A stretch of DNA of 13,098 nt from Comamonadaceae bacterium (GTDB lineage: Bacteria; Pseudomonadota; Gammaproteobacteria; Burkholderiales; Burkholderiaceae_C), in contig CANHKH010000052.1 in NCBI GenBank assembly GCA_947460165.1, forward strand, positions 1 through 13,098, in the 5' to 3' direction. The first letter of the stretch is position 1. Each line of letters opens with the position of its first letter. Below, piece after piece: positions 1 to 7,728 of this stretch. The notes below the pieces were generated by a model. The model was not told the origin of the DNA. It saw only the letters and a list, made by a program, of their open reading frames with translations, and made no database searches. Both the position numbers and the translations under genes were made by a program.

Positions 1-883
1 CCACATCGGCCCCCATGGCGGTCAGTTTGTCCACCACCTCCTTGCGTGCCAGCATCTGGTTGATGCGGGCGCTGACCTGGGCCACGATGGCCGGCGGCAT
101 GCCCGCTGGCCCCACCACGCCCACCCAGGCGGCCAGGTCAAAGCCGGGCAGCTGGGCGGCCGCGCCCACCGAGGGCAGGTCTTGCGTGAGCGGCCCTTTT
201 TGCTCGACCGTCACACCCAGCGCCCGAATGCGGCCTGACTGCAAATGCGGCCGGCTCGACGCCAAGTCGACAAACAAAAAGCTCACCTGACCACCTATGA
301 GGTCGGTCAGGGCCTGAGGCGTGCTCTTGTAGGGCACAGCCACCGCGCCCAGCTTGGTCAGGTTGCTGAAGGCTGCCCCGGCAATCTGGCCCGTGCTGTT
401 GCCATAGGCGTAGCTGGTCTTGTTGGCGGAGTTTTTCCCGTAGGCGATCAGCTCCGGGATGGTTTTGACAGGCAGCTGCGCGTTGACCGCCAAAATGAAC
501 GGGAAGTAGCAGACGCGGGCGATGGGGCTGAAGTCCTTGATCGGGTCATAAGGCAGGGTCTTGAACAAAAACGGATTGACCGAGTGCGCCGTGTTGGTGG
601 TCAAGAACAGGGTGTAGCCATCGGGCGCTGATTTGGCCACCATGTCGGCCGCTACGATGCCCGAGGCCCCGGGTTTGTTGTCCACCACAAAGGACTGCTT
701 GAAGGCGGTCTGCAGGTCTTCGGCAATCATGCGGGCGACGATGTCGCTGGCACTGCCCGCGCCAAAGGCGGTGACGATGCGCACCGGCTTGGTGGGCCAA
801 GGGGCCGAAGAAGGCGCTTGAGCCTGGCTGGCCGCGGCGGCCAGCGTCAGGCCCAGTGCCGTGGCGATGCGTTTGATGTTCAT
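1..883 (-). CDS. Bug-family (TctC-like) tripartite tricarboxylate transporter substrate-binding protein, C-terminus cut by window edge
   Basis: This is a periplasmic solute-binding protein of the Bug/TctC type, a family that binds small carboxylates or similar solutes. The frame is open from ATG 883 to the left edge, giving 294 codons. The family usually has about 320-330 residues, so roughly 30 C-terminal residues are missing. The N-terminus (MNIKRIATALGLTLAAAASQAQA) is a Sec signal peptide with likely cleavage after AQA, near residue 23. The body shows family-typical blocks: WPTKPVRIVTAFGAG, VVDNKPGASG, SAPDGYTLFL, the NPFLFKTLPYDP..DFSPI segment and YAYGNSTGQ. An AAGGAGA ribosome site lies just upstream. 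It follows the QOR-like gene by 84 bp and is probably in the same operon. No TctA/TctB membrane partner is visible here, which is common for Bug proteins. The ligand is unknown; the family call is firm. Confidence 0.93.
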   Translation of the reverse strand, partial: MNIKRIATALGLTLAAAASQAQAPSSAPWPTKPVRIVTAFGAGSASDIVARMIAEDLQTAFKQSFVVDNKPGASGIVAADMVAKSAPDGYTLFLTTNTAHSVNPFLFKTLPYDPIKDFSPIARVCYFPFILAVNAQLPVKTIPELIAYGKNSANKTSYAYGNSTGQIAGAAFSNLTKLGAVAVPYKSTPQALTDLIGGQVSFLFVDLASSRPHLQSGRIRALGVTVEQKGPLTQDLPSVGAAAQLPGFDLAAWVGVVGPAGMPPAIVAQVSARINQMLARKEVVDKLTAMGADV

Positions 884-967
884 GTCTTGTCTCCTTGGAT
901 GGTGTGAGTCTGTTCGAGCGGGGTGAATGAAATCGATGCCATCAAAAGCGGGCAGGTCAGCAAGGCC

Positions 968-2008
968 TCAAGGCGCAGGCCGTTCGCCAGGCGCGTCCGT
1001 GCCCAACTGCAAAATCACCCGGCGGGTGGACCGTCTGCCCTCGACCTCTTCAAAAGCTTGTGCATAGTCGGCCAGTGCATGGCAAGCCCCAGGCGCTGGC
1101 CGCAAGCTGCCCGCGCTGACCTGGGTGAACAAGGTCTGCATCATCTCGCGCAGCTGCTGCGCATAGCGGCGGCGGGCATCGACCGGGCTCCAGCCCAGGT
1201 ACCAGCCAAAGTTAAAGCCGATGACTTCGACGTTTTTCACCAACAGCAAGTTGGCCGGGATGGGCGGCACCTCCCCGCTGGCAAAGCCAATGAGCAAAAT
1301 GCGGCCCTCAGGGCGCACAGCGTGCAGGGCCTGCTCGAATTGCGCCCCGCCCACCGGGTCGAACACCAGGTCGGCGCCTTGGCCCTCGGTCAGCGCCTTG
1401 ATCTGCGCGGCCAGGGTGTGTGTTTGGTCAGAATCGCAGACCAGCGCATGGTGGGCGCCATGGGCCCGCACCAGTTCGCTGCGCTCGGCCGTGCGCGTGA
1501 CCGCAATCACGCGGGCACCGGCCAGCCTGGCAATTTCCACGGCGGCCATGCCCACGCCACCGGCGGCGCCCAGCACCACCACGGTTTGCCCGGCAGCCAG
1601 CCGGCCGCGCCAGTGCAGCGAGGCATGGGCGGTGCCGTAGGTGGTGGGCATCAGTGTGGCGGCGTCCAAGGGCATGGCCGCTGGCACATGCCACACGGTT
1701 TCAGCGGTGGCCACCGCCTCTTCACCAAAGCCGCCCCAGTCCAGGGCCGCCACCACCCGGTCGCCGGGCGCAAAGCCAGACACGTCGGGCGCCACCTCCA
1801 GCACGGTGCCGCTGACCTCGGTGCCAGGCACAAAGGGCAAGGGGGGCTTGCGCTGGTAGCGCCCGCTGGTTTGCAAAAGCAGCGCATAGCCCACGCTGGC
1901 ATAGGCCACGCCAATGCGCACAGCCCCCGGCTGCAGCGGCGGGGGCGGCACATCTGTCAGGCGCAAACCCCGCCAGCCGGCCCAGGATTCGCACAGCAGC
2001 GCCCTCAT
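968..2008 (-). CDS. NADPH:quinone oxidoreductase-like, zinc-independent MDR-superfamily oxidoreductase
   Basis: This 346-residue protein belongs to the medium-chain dehydrogenase/reductase superfamily, quinone-oxidoreductase (QOR) branch. These cytosolic enzymes use NADPH to reduce quinones, enones or acyl-CoA-type double bonds. The GroES-like N-domain carries PGTEVSGTV (61-69) and APGDRV (80-85). The Rossmann domain has VLGAAGGVG, with AAGGVG at residues 148-153, followed by IARLAGARVIAV and then DPVGG at 217-221. The cysteine and histidine pattern of zinc alcohol dehydrogenases is absent, so a plain alcohol dehydrogenase role is unlikely. Its ATG overlaps the stop of the upstream oxidoreductase (ATGA at 2008-2005) and no good ribosome site precedes it, so translation is probably coupled. 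Length and motifs are normal for the family. Substrate cannot be read from sequence. Confidence 0.93.
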   Translation of the reverse strand: MRALLCESWAGWRGLRLTDVPPPPLQPGAVRIGVAYASVGYALLLQTSGRYQRKPPLPFVPGTEVSGTVLEVAPDVSGFAPGDRVVAALDWGGFGEEAVATAETVWHVPAAMPLDAATLMPTTYGTAHASLHWRGRLAAGQTVVVLGAAGGVGMAAVEIARLAGARVIAVTRTAERSELVRAHGAHHALVCDSDQTHTLAAQIKALTEGQGADLVFDPVGGAQFEQALHAVRPEGRILLIGFASGEVPPIPANLLLVKNVEVIGFNFGWYLGWSPVDARRRYAQQLREMMQTLFTQVSAGSLRPAPGACHALADYAQAFEEVEGRRSTRRVILQLGTDAPGERPAP

Positions 2009-3027
2009 GCTGCACCGTGCAAACGGATCAAGCGCTTGCCCATGTTGCTGCCGGCGTAAAGGTCGGCAATCGAGCCGGGCGCGCGCGCGATGCCGTCGAC
2101 GATGTCCTCGCGGTACTTCAACTGGCCCTGGCGCACCCAGGCGGCCAGCCGGGCCACGGCTTCTTCATAGCGGTGCTCGTAGTCCCAAATCAAAAAGCCG
2201 TGCATGGAGGCTGATTTGTTGAGCAAATGGCGCTCGACCCGAGGGCCTTGGGGCCAATCGTCCCAGTTGGCCACCGAGGCGGTGCCGCACACCACCACGC
2301 GGGCGTTTTTGTTGAGCAAGCGCATCACCGCGTCGCTGATGGCGCCGCTGGTGTTGTCGTGGTACACGTCCACCCCAGCCGGGCATGCCTGGGCCAGGCG
2401 CTGCTCAAAATCGGGTGCTTTGTAGTCCAGGGCGGCGTCGTAACCAAACTCGCTCAGGCACTGTGCGCATTTGGCCGCCCCACCGGCAATGCCCACGGTG
2501 CGGCAGCCCGCCAGCTTGGCAATTTGACCCACCGCCGAGCCCACGCCACCGGCGGCGGTGGAGACCACCACGGTGTCGCCCGGCATGGCGCGGGCCAACT
2601 CCTTGAAAGAAAACCAGGCCGTCACCCCATTGATGCCCAACACCCCCAAGGAGAGCGAGAGCGGCAAATCGTGCTCGCGGACCTTTCGGCGTATGCCTTG
2701 CCCGTCCGACAGCGCATATTCCTGCCAACCCAGCATGCCCATGACGGCGTCGCCCTCTTGGTACAAAGGATGGCGCGAGGCGACCACGCGGCCGGCGGCA
2801 AAGCTGCGCATCACCTCGCCCAAGCCCACGGCGGCCGCGTAATTGGCCGTGGCATTGACCCAGCCGCGCATGGCGGGCTCGACCGACAAAAATTCATTGC
2901 GCACCAGGAATTGACCCGGCTCGGGCACGGGCACGGGAACTTCTTCCAGACGGAAATGCTCGGACTGCGGAATTCCCGAAGGGCGCGCCGCCAGGACCAC
3001 GCGCCTGGCGGTGAGGGGAAGGGTCAT
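2005..3027 (-). CDS. NADP-dependent oxidoreductase, CurA / leukotriene-B4-dehydrogenase-like MDR protein
   Basis: This 340-residue MDR enzyme is related to curcumin reductase CurA and prostaglandin/leukotriene reductases, which reduce the C=C bond of alpha,beta-unsaturated ketones with NADPH. Visible family blocks are FLSVEPAMRGWV (about 47-57), LGINGVTAWF (about 130-139), VVVSTAAGGVGSAVGQIAKLAG with the AAGGVG dinucleotide loop at 148-153, GIAGG (169-173) and VYHDNTSG (about 211-218, the family's VYxDNVGG). The same frame stays open far upstream, but the added residues have no family character and lie opposite aacS. ATG 3027 is chosen because AGGGAGA precedes it at normal spacing and the MDR domain begins directly after it. 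It is the first gene of the minus-strand unit that continues into the QOR-like gene (4-bp overlap) and probably the Bug gene. It diverges from aacS; the two start codons are 63 bp apart. Confidence 0.93.
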   Translation of the reverse strand: MTLPLTARRVVLAARPSGIPQSEHFRLEEVPVPVPEPGQFLVRNEFLSVEPAMRGWVNATANYAAAVGLGEVMRSFAAGRVVASRHPLYQEGDAVMGMLGWQEYALSDGQGIRRKVREHDLPLSLSLGVLGINGVTAWFSFKELARAMPGDTVVVSTAAGGVGSAVGQIAKLAGCRTVGIAGGAAKCAQCLSEFGYDAALDYKAPDFEQRLAQACPAGVDVYHDNTSGAISDAVMRLLNKNARVVVCGTASVANWDDWPQGPRVERHLLNKSASMHGFLIWDYEHRYEEAVARLAAWVRQGQLKYREDIVDGIARAPGSIADLYAGSNMGKRLIRLHGAA

Positions 3028-3045
3028 CGGTGGTCTCCCTGAGGC

Positions 3046-3075
3046 TTGACGGCGTACCGCTGGTGCATTTATTGT
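3046..3075 (+). promoter_or_regulatory. Putative sigma-70 promoter for aacS
   Basis: TTGACG at 3046-3051 and TATTGT at 3070-3075 are separated by 18 bp and resemble -35 and -10 boxes. Transcription would start near 3082, leaving only about ten bases before ATG 3091, so the mRNA would be almost leaderless. The -10 box overlaps the operator-like element at 3067-3094, an arrangement typical of repression. No experimental support; called from consensus only. Confidence 0.5.
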
Positions 3076-3094
3076 ATGCCTCCTTACGATATGC
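3067..3094 (-). promoter_or_regulatory. Operator-like element, copy 1 (shared with 11265-11292 and 11320-11347)
   Basis: Read on the minus strand, this 28-bp stretch is GCATATCGT, six or seven variable bases, GCATAC, then AATAAAT. By eye it matches copy 3 at 19 of 28 positions and copy 2 at 17 of 28 without gaps. It contains GCATA twice with a 15-bp period, as copy 3 does. It covers the putative aacS -10 box and the ATG at 3091, as well as a possible minus-strand -10 box. This suggests that one bound protein could control both divergent units. Confidence 0.5.
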
Positions 3095-3099
3095 AACCA
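3071..3099 (-). promoter_or_regulatory. Weak candidate promoter for the CurA-like/QOR/Bug unit
   Basis: On the minus strand TACAAT (3076-3071) matches five of six bases of the -10 consensus. The hexamer 17 bp upstream (TGGTTG, 3099-3094) is a poor -35. Transcription would begin near 3064, giving a leader of about 37 bases to ATG 3027. The -10 box overlaps the divergent aacS -10 box. The weak -35 would fit an activator-dependent promoter, but this is speculative. Confidence 0.3.
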
Positions 3100-5118
3100 T
3101 CTAAAAACCACACCCCCGCCAACACCCAGGCCTTTCGCGAATGGGTCAACGCGCGCCATGGCCTGTCCCTGTCCGACTACGAGCCATTGCGTCAATGGTC
3201 CGTCGACCAGCTCGAAGATTTTTGGCAGGCCGTGTGGGACCGCTATGGCGTGCACTCGCCCACACCGCATGCCCGTGTTTTGCAGGCCAGCGGCATGCCG
3301 GGGGCGCGCTGGTTCGAGGGCGCCCAGGTCAATTACGCCGCGCACCTGCGCCAGCACGCGGCGGCGGCCGATGCGGCGGGCGTGCCGGCCTTGCTGTTTC
3401 GCAACGAGCGCATGCAGCGCGAGGGCCGCACCGAGCGCTGGACCTGGGCCGAGCTCTTGCGCCAGTCTGGCGCCTTGGCCGCCACCCTTAGCGAGCAGGG
3501 GGTGGTCCGTGGCGACCGGGTGGCCGCCTACCTGCCCAACATTCCCCAAGCGGTGGTGGGCTTGTTGGCCTGCGCCAGCCTGGGCGCTGTGTGGAGTTTG
3601 TGTGCCCCCGACATGGGCGTGGGCACGGTGCGTGACCGCTTTGCACAAATAGGTCCCAAGGTCTTGATTGCCTGCGACGGCGCGGTCTACGGTGGCAAGG
3701 TCATGGACCGCCGCCAGGTGGTGGCCGAGTTGCTGCAGACCTTGCCCACCGTGTCGCTGTGGGTGCAGGTCGAGGTGATGCAAGCGGCCGGCGCGCACGC
3801 AGATGGCCCTGGCGAAGGGCCCCAGACCTGGCCTGGGCCTTGTCTGGCCTGGACCGAGGCCGTGGCCCATGCCCGGCCACTGGAGCCCCAAGACCTGCCC
3901 TTTGACCATCCCTTGTGGATTTTGTATTCCAGCGGCACCACAGGCCTGCCCAAACCCATCGTGCATGGCCACGGCGGCGTGATGCTGGAGATGCTCAAGC
4001 TGCACGCCCTGCACCTGAACCTGCAGCCCAGCACGCAGCGACATGAGCGCCTGCTTTGGTACTGCAGTTCCGGCTGGGTGATGTGGAACCTGTCAGTGAG
4101 CGCCTTGCTCTTGGGCACCACCGTGTGCATTTACGACGGCCACCCTTCGCACCCGCAGCCTGACACCTTGTGGCGGCTGGCCGACGAGCTGGAGTTGACT
4201 TTTGTAGGCGCGGGCGCGGCCTACTACAGCGCCTGCCTCAAGGCGGGGGTGCACCCGGCTGGGCAGCTGGCCCTGCGCAGCTTGCGCTCCTTGGGCTCCA
4301 CTGGCTCGCCCCTGTCGCCGCAGGCCTGCGCCTGGGGGCTGGAGGCGGTGGGCCCCGGCATCTGGTGGTGCGTGATTTGCGGCGGCACCGACCTGGCCAG
4401 CGCCTTTTTGGGCGGCACCCCTGAGCTGCCCAGCGTGCTGGGGCAAATGCAGTCGCGCTGCCTGGGCGCCGATGTGCAAGCCTGGGACGAGGCCGGCCGG
4501 CCGCTGCACGACGAGGTGGGCGAGCTGGTGGTAGTGCAGCCCATGCCCTCGATGCCGCTGTATTTTTGGGGCGACGAGAACCAGCGGCGCTACCGCGACA
4601 GCTACTTTGACACCTACCCCGGGGTGTGGCGACAGGGCGATTGGCTGCGCATCACGCCCAGCGGTGGCACGGTGGTGTATGGCCGCAGCGACGCCACGCT
4701 CAACCGACATGGCCACCGCCTGGGCACCAGCGAGCTGTACCGCGTGGTCGAAGACCTGCCCGAGGTGGTGGACAGCCTGGTGGTGGACCTGGAATACCTG
4801 GGCCGGCCGGCCTGGATGCCGCTGTTTGTGATGCTGCGCCCTGGGCTTGAACTCGACGAGGCGCTGCGCGCGCGCATGGTCCAGCGCATTCGCCAAGACC
4901 TGTCCCCGCGTTTTTTACCCGACGAGATCGTGCAGGTGCAAGACATCCCGCGCACCCTGACGGGCAAAAAGCAGGAGTTGCCGGTGAAAAAGCTGATGCT
5001 GGGCCGCCCCTTGCACGAGGTGGTGAATCCGGACGCCTGCGCCAACCCCGAGGCTTTTGCTTGGTATGCGCAGTACGCGCAGCGCAGCTTGGCAGCGGCC
5101 GCAGCCCAATTGGGCTGA
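3091..5118 (+). CDS. aacS: Acetoacetyl-CoA synthetase (acetoacetate--CoA ligase)
   Basis: This is an ANL-superfamily adenylate-forming enzyme that converts acetoacetate, ATP and CoA to acetoacetyl-CoA in the cytosol. It has 675 residues from ATG 3091, close to the usual 650-665. The N-terminal block FREWVNARHGLSLSDYEPLRQWSVD..FWQAVWDRYGV is characteristic of AacS, as is SGMPGARWFEGAQVNYA. The ATP-binding P-loop is YSSGTTGLPKPIVHGHGG (Y279, K288), followed by WYCSSGWVMWN and the hinge region YGRSDATLNRHGHRLGTSELYR (Y530 onward). The catalytic lysine is K626 in RTLTGKKQELPVKK. The frame extends upstream through ATG 3076 to a TTG at 3046, but family similarity starts after 3091 and a promoter occupies 3046-3075. 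No ribosome site is evident before any candidate start. It diverges from the reductase unit and converges with livM. Function confident; start less so. Confidence 0.95.
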   Translation: MQPSKNHTPANTQAFREWVNARHGLSLSDYEPLRQWSVDQLEDFWQAVWDRYGVHSPTPHARVLQASGMPGARWFEGAQVNYAAHLRQHAAAADAAGVPALLFRNERMQREGRTERWTWAELLRQSGALAATLSEQGVVRGDRVAAYLPNIPQAVVGLLACASLGAVWSLCAPDMGVGTVRDRFAQIGPKVLIACDGAVYGGKVMDRRQVVAELLQTLPTVSLWVQVEVMQAAGAHADGPGEGPQTWPGPCLAWTEAVAHARPLEPQDLPFDHPLWILYSSGTTGLPKPIVHGHGGVMLEMLKLHALHLNLQPSTQRHERLLWYCSSGWVMWNLSVSALLLGTTVCIYDGHPSHPQPDTLWRLADELELTFVGAGAAYYSACLKAGVHPAGQLALRSLRSLGSTGSPLSPQACAWGLEAVGPGIWWCVICGGTDLASAFLGGTPELPSVLGQMQSRCLGADVQAWDEAGRPLHDEVGELVVVQPMPSMPLYFWGDENQRRYRDSYFDTYPGVWRQGDWLRITPSGGTVVYGRSDATLNRHGHRLGTSELYRVVEDLPEVVDSLVVDLEYLGRPAWMPLFVMLRPGLELDEALRARMVQRIRQDLSPRFLPDEIVQVQDIPRTLTGKKQELPVKKLMLGRPLHEVVNPDACANPEAFAWYAQYAQRSLAAAAAQLG

Positions 5119-5125
5119 CGGATTC

Positions 5126-5141
5126 AGGCTGGGCCCAGCCT
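5126..5141. terminator. Perfect 16-bp palindrome between convergent genes, possible bidirectional terminator
   Basis: AGGCTGGG is followed directly by CCCAGCCT, a perfect inverted repeat that can fold as a 6-bp stem with a GGCC loop. It lies in the 39-bp gap between the stop codons of aacS (plus) and livM (minus), where a shared terminator is expected. There is no T-run on either side, so it is not a canonical intrinsic terminator. Confidence 0.35.
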
Positions 5142-5157
5142 CACCTGCGGGCGGGCA

Positions 5158-6096
5158 TCACTTGACCTGTGCGGGCTGCACCTTGAACACGCGGGCCATG
5201 AACTCGCCCACCACGCCCTTGGGCAGCAGCATCACCATGACCACAAAGACCAGGCCCTGGATCACCGGCACCCACTGCGCATAGCCTTGCAGATAGCTTT
5301 GCATGGTCAAGATGAAACCGGCCCCCACCAGCGGGCCAAACACCGTGCCTATGCCGCCCACCAGCGTCATCAAAATGACTTCGCCCGAGGTGCTCCAGCC
5401 CACGTCCACCAAGGAGGCCAGGCGAAACACCAGCACCTTGAGCGAGCCGGCCAGCCCTGCCAGCGCGGCCGAAATGACAAAAGCGATCAGTTTGTAGCGG
5501 TCCACCGCATAACCGAGCGAGACCGCGCGTGCCTCGTTGTCCCGGATGGCCCGCAGCACCTGGCCGTAGGGCGAGTAAATGATGCGGTAAATCAGGGCAA
5601 AAGCCACAAAAAAGATCGCTGCCACCACGTAGTACAGCGTGCGGTCGTCGGTGATGTCGATCACGCCAAACACCGGCCGGCGGGGAATGGCCGAGATGCC
5701 ATCGTCACCGCCCGTGAAGGGCGCGCCTATGCAAAAGAAATAAAACATCTGCGCCAGGGCCAAGGTGATCATGGCAAAGTAAATGCCCTGGCGCCGGATT
5801 GACAACACCCCCACCACCACGCCCGCCAAGGTGGCAAACACCACCCCCAGCAGCACCGCCCATTCGGTGTTCCAGCCCCAGGTTTTCAGCGCATAACCGG
5901 TGCAGTAGGCCGCGCCGCCAAAAAACAGCGCATGGCCAAAGGACAGCAGCCCGGCCTGGCCGAACAGCAGGTTGAAGGCCGCCGCAAACAAGGCAAAGCA
6001 CAGCAGCTTGGTGGCAAAGATGGGGTAGACCAGCAGCGGCGCCACCAGCAGCACCAAGGCCAAGGCCGCGAAGATCAGTTTGGAATAGTGGCGCAT
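5158..6096 (-). CDS. livM: Branched-chain amino acid-type ABC transporter permease LivM
   Basis: This is an inner-membrane permease of a hydrophobic amino acid/carboxylate (HAAT) ABC importer, 312 residues. Hydrophobic segments run through nearly the whole length, starting with residues 8-27. Family landmarks are FNLLFGQAGLLSFGHA (41-56), the cytoplasmic coupling loop YGQVLRAIRDNEARAVSLG (167-185) with ALAGLAGSL just after, and LVGGIGTVFGPLVGAG (245-260). ATG 6096 has GAGAGG at good spacing. It is the last gene of the operon, 28 bp after livH, and would pair with LivH to form the channel energised by LivG and LivF. Liv-type systems in betaproteobacteria also carry aromatic acids, amides or other carboxylates, so the name gives the family and not the substrate. 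Confidence 0.95.
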   Translation of the reverse strand: MRHYSKLIFAALALVLLVAPLLVYPIFATKLLCFALFAAAFNLLFGQAGLLSFGHALFFGGAAYCTGYALKTWGWNTEWAVLLGVVFATLAGVVVGVLSIRRQGIYFAMITLALAQMFYFFCIGAPFTGGDDGISAIPRRPVFGVIDITDDRTLYYVVAAIFFVAFALIYRIIYSPYGQVLRAIRDNEARAVSLGYAVDRYKLIAFVISAALAGLAGSLKVLVFRLASLVDVGWSTSGEVILMTLVGGIGTVFGPLVGAGFILTMQSYLQGYAQWVPVIQGLVFVVMVMLLPKGVVGEFMARVFKVQPAQVK

Positions 6097-6124
6097 GTTT
6101 GCCTCTCGGTAAATCGCTCAGGCC

Positions 6125-7006
6125 TCAGGGCTGCCGGCCAAACAGCCCCGCAGGCTTGACCAAAATCACAGCCGCCATCACCAGGAAAATCACCACGCTG
6201 GAAGCGGGCGGGTAGTAGACCTTGGTCAGCGCTTCCAGCAGGCCCAGGGTGAAGCCGGTGACGATGGAGCCCATGATGGAGCCCATGCCGCCTATCACCA
6301 CCACGGCAAACACCGTGATGATCAGCCCCGAGCCCATGGAGGGTTTGACCTGGTCGATCGGGCCGGCCAGCACGCCCGCCAGCGCCGCCAGCCCCACGCC
6401 AAAGGCGTAGGTCAGCGTCATCAGGCGCGGCACGGGAATGCCAAAGGTGCGCACCAGGTCCGGGTTGTCGGTCGATGCCCGCAGGTAAGCGCCCAAGCGG
6501 GTGCGCTCAATGGCCCACCAAGTGCCCAGGCACACCACCAGCGAGGCCACCACCACCCAAGCGCGGTAGTAGGGCAAGAACATAAAGCCCAGGTCCATGC
6601 CGCCAGGCATGGGGTTGTCAAAGGGCTTGCCCGACGAGCCATACAAGACCGCCAGCGTGCCCTCAATCATCTGCGCCAGGCCAAAGGTCAGCAAGAGCTG
6701 AAACAGGTGGTTCATCTCATACAAGCGCTTGAGCAGCAGGCGCTCGACCAGCCCACCGAGCAGCGCCATCACCAGCGGCACGATCAGCAAGCTGGCCCAG
6801 TAGGGCACCTTCAGGTAATGGAGCAGCATCCAGGCGCCAAAAGCGCCCAGCGTGAATTGCGCGCCGTGCGTGAAGTTGATCACCCTCAGCATGCCAAAAA
6901 TCACCGTCAGCCCCAAGCTCAAGACGGCATAAAACGCGCCATTGATCAGGCCCAGGGTCAGCTGGCCCATGAAGGCGGGCAGGGGAATTCCAAAAATATC
7001 AGTCAT
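6125..7006 (-). CDS. livH: Branched-chain amino acid-type ABC transporter permease LivH
   Basis: This is the second inner-membrane permease of the HAAT importer, 293 residues, normal for LivH. It shows the hallmark GLTVIFGMLRVINFTHG (32-48), the coupling loop LGAYLRASTDNPDLVRTFGI (171-190), FGVGLAALAGVLAGP (202-216) and VVIGGMGSIMGSIVTG (226-241), among many hydrophobic segments. The start ATG 7006 lies 11 bp after the livF stop. The best ribosome-site match (AGGG) overlaps that stop and is somewhat far from the ATG. It stands between livF and livM in the operon and would form a heterodimer with LivM. The substrate is unknown; family assignment is firm. Confidence 0.95.
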   Translation of the reverse strand: MTDIFGIPLPAFMGQLTLGLINGAFYAVLSLGLTVIFGMLRVINFTHGAQFTLGAFGAWMLLHYLKVPYWASLLIVPLVMALLGGLVERLLLKRLYEMNHLFQLLLTFGLAQMIEGTLAVLYGSSGKPFDNPMPGGMDLGFMFLPYYRAWVVVASLVVCLGTWWAIERTRLGAYLRASTDNPDLVRTFGIPVPRLMTLTYAFGVGLAALAGVLAGPIDQVKPSMGSGLIITVFAVVVIGGMGSIMGSIVTGFTLGLLEALTKVYYPPASSVVIFLVMAAVILVKPAGLFGRQP

Positions 7007-7017
7007 GAGAACACGCC

Positions 7018-7728
7018 CTACACCCCCAGGTATTTCTGCAGCCGATCCGGCTGTGCGCGCAGATCGTCGTTGGAGAGTTGGTCGACCACCTGACCGTGTT
7101 CGACCACGCAGTGCAAATCGGCCACCGACATGGCGAAGTCCAGGCTTTGCTCGACCAACAGCACGGTGTAGCCGCGCCGTTTGAGCTCTTGCAGCACCTC
7201 GCCAATGTGCTGCACGATCACCGGCGCCAGGCCCTCGGTGGGCTCGTCGAGCAGCAAAATGCGGCAGCCGGTGCGCAAGATGCGGGCAATCGCCAGCATT
7301 TGCTGCTCGCCTCCGGAGAGCTTGGTGCCAGGGCTGTTGTAGCGCTCGGCCAGACGGGGAAACAGCGCCACCACCTCCTCGGTGCTGAAGCCGCCAGGCA
7401 TCAGCACCGGCGGCAGCAACAGGTTTTCACGCACATTGAGCGAGGGGAAAATCCCCCGCTCTTCCGGGCAGTAGGCCACGCCCAAAGGGGCAATTTGCTC
7501 GGGCGGCTGGCCCATGGTCTGCGTGCCGTTGACCACAATGGAGCCTGTGCGCTTGCGCAGCAGCCCCATGATGGCGCGCAGCGTGGTGGTTTTGCCAGCG
7601 CCATTGCGCCCCAGCAAGGTGACCACCTGCCCTGTGGGCACATTGAAGTCCATGCCGTGCAGCACATGCGAGGGGCCGTAGTGGCCCTGCAGGTCCCGCA
7701 CCTCGATGGCGTTGGCCTGTCCGCTCAT
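7018..7728 (-). CDS. livF: ABC transporter ATP-binding protein LivF
   Basis: This is a cytoplasmic ATPase of the Liv-type importer, 236 residues, the usual LivF length. Walker A is GRNGAGKTT (40-48). The LivF-typical VAYCPEERGIFPSLNVRENL lies around 84-103. The signature motif LSGGEQQ spans 137-143 and Walker B ILLLDEPTEG has D161 and E162. The switch histidine position is Q in LLVEQSL, as is normal in LivF proteins. Its ATG (7728) overlaps the livG stop in an ATGA arrangement, so the two ATPases are probably translated in a coupled way and made in equal amounts for the LivG-LivF heterodimer. Confidence 0.96.
   Translation of the reverse strand: MSGQANAIEVRDLQGHYGPSHVLHGMDFNVPTGQVVTLLGRNGAGKTTTLRAIMGLLRKRTGSIVVNGTQTMGQPPEQIAPLGVAYCPEERGIFPSLNVRENLLLPPVLMPGGFSTEEVVALFPRLAERYNSPGTKLSGGEQQMLAIARILRTGCRILLLDEPTEGLAPVIVQHIGEVLQELKRRGYTVLLVEQSLDFAMSVADLHCVVEHGQVVDQLSNDDLRAQPDRLQKYLGV

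Noticed and set aside
923..2059. A 378-codon open frame on the plus strand opposite the QOR-like gene.
   Set aside because: Low-complexity antisense shadow composition; the minus-strand MDR protein is complete and motif-rich.
3028..4044. The frame of the CurA-like gene stays open upstream to 4044, giving a 679-residue fusion.
   Set aside because: The extra residues have no domain character, lie antisense to the well-supported aacS gene, and a good ribosome site marks ATG 3027.
4093..4896. A 267-codon minus-strand frame inside aacS.
   Set aside because: Same shadow composition and no motif; aacS is intact on the opposite strand.
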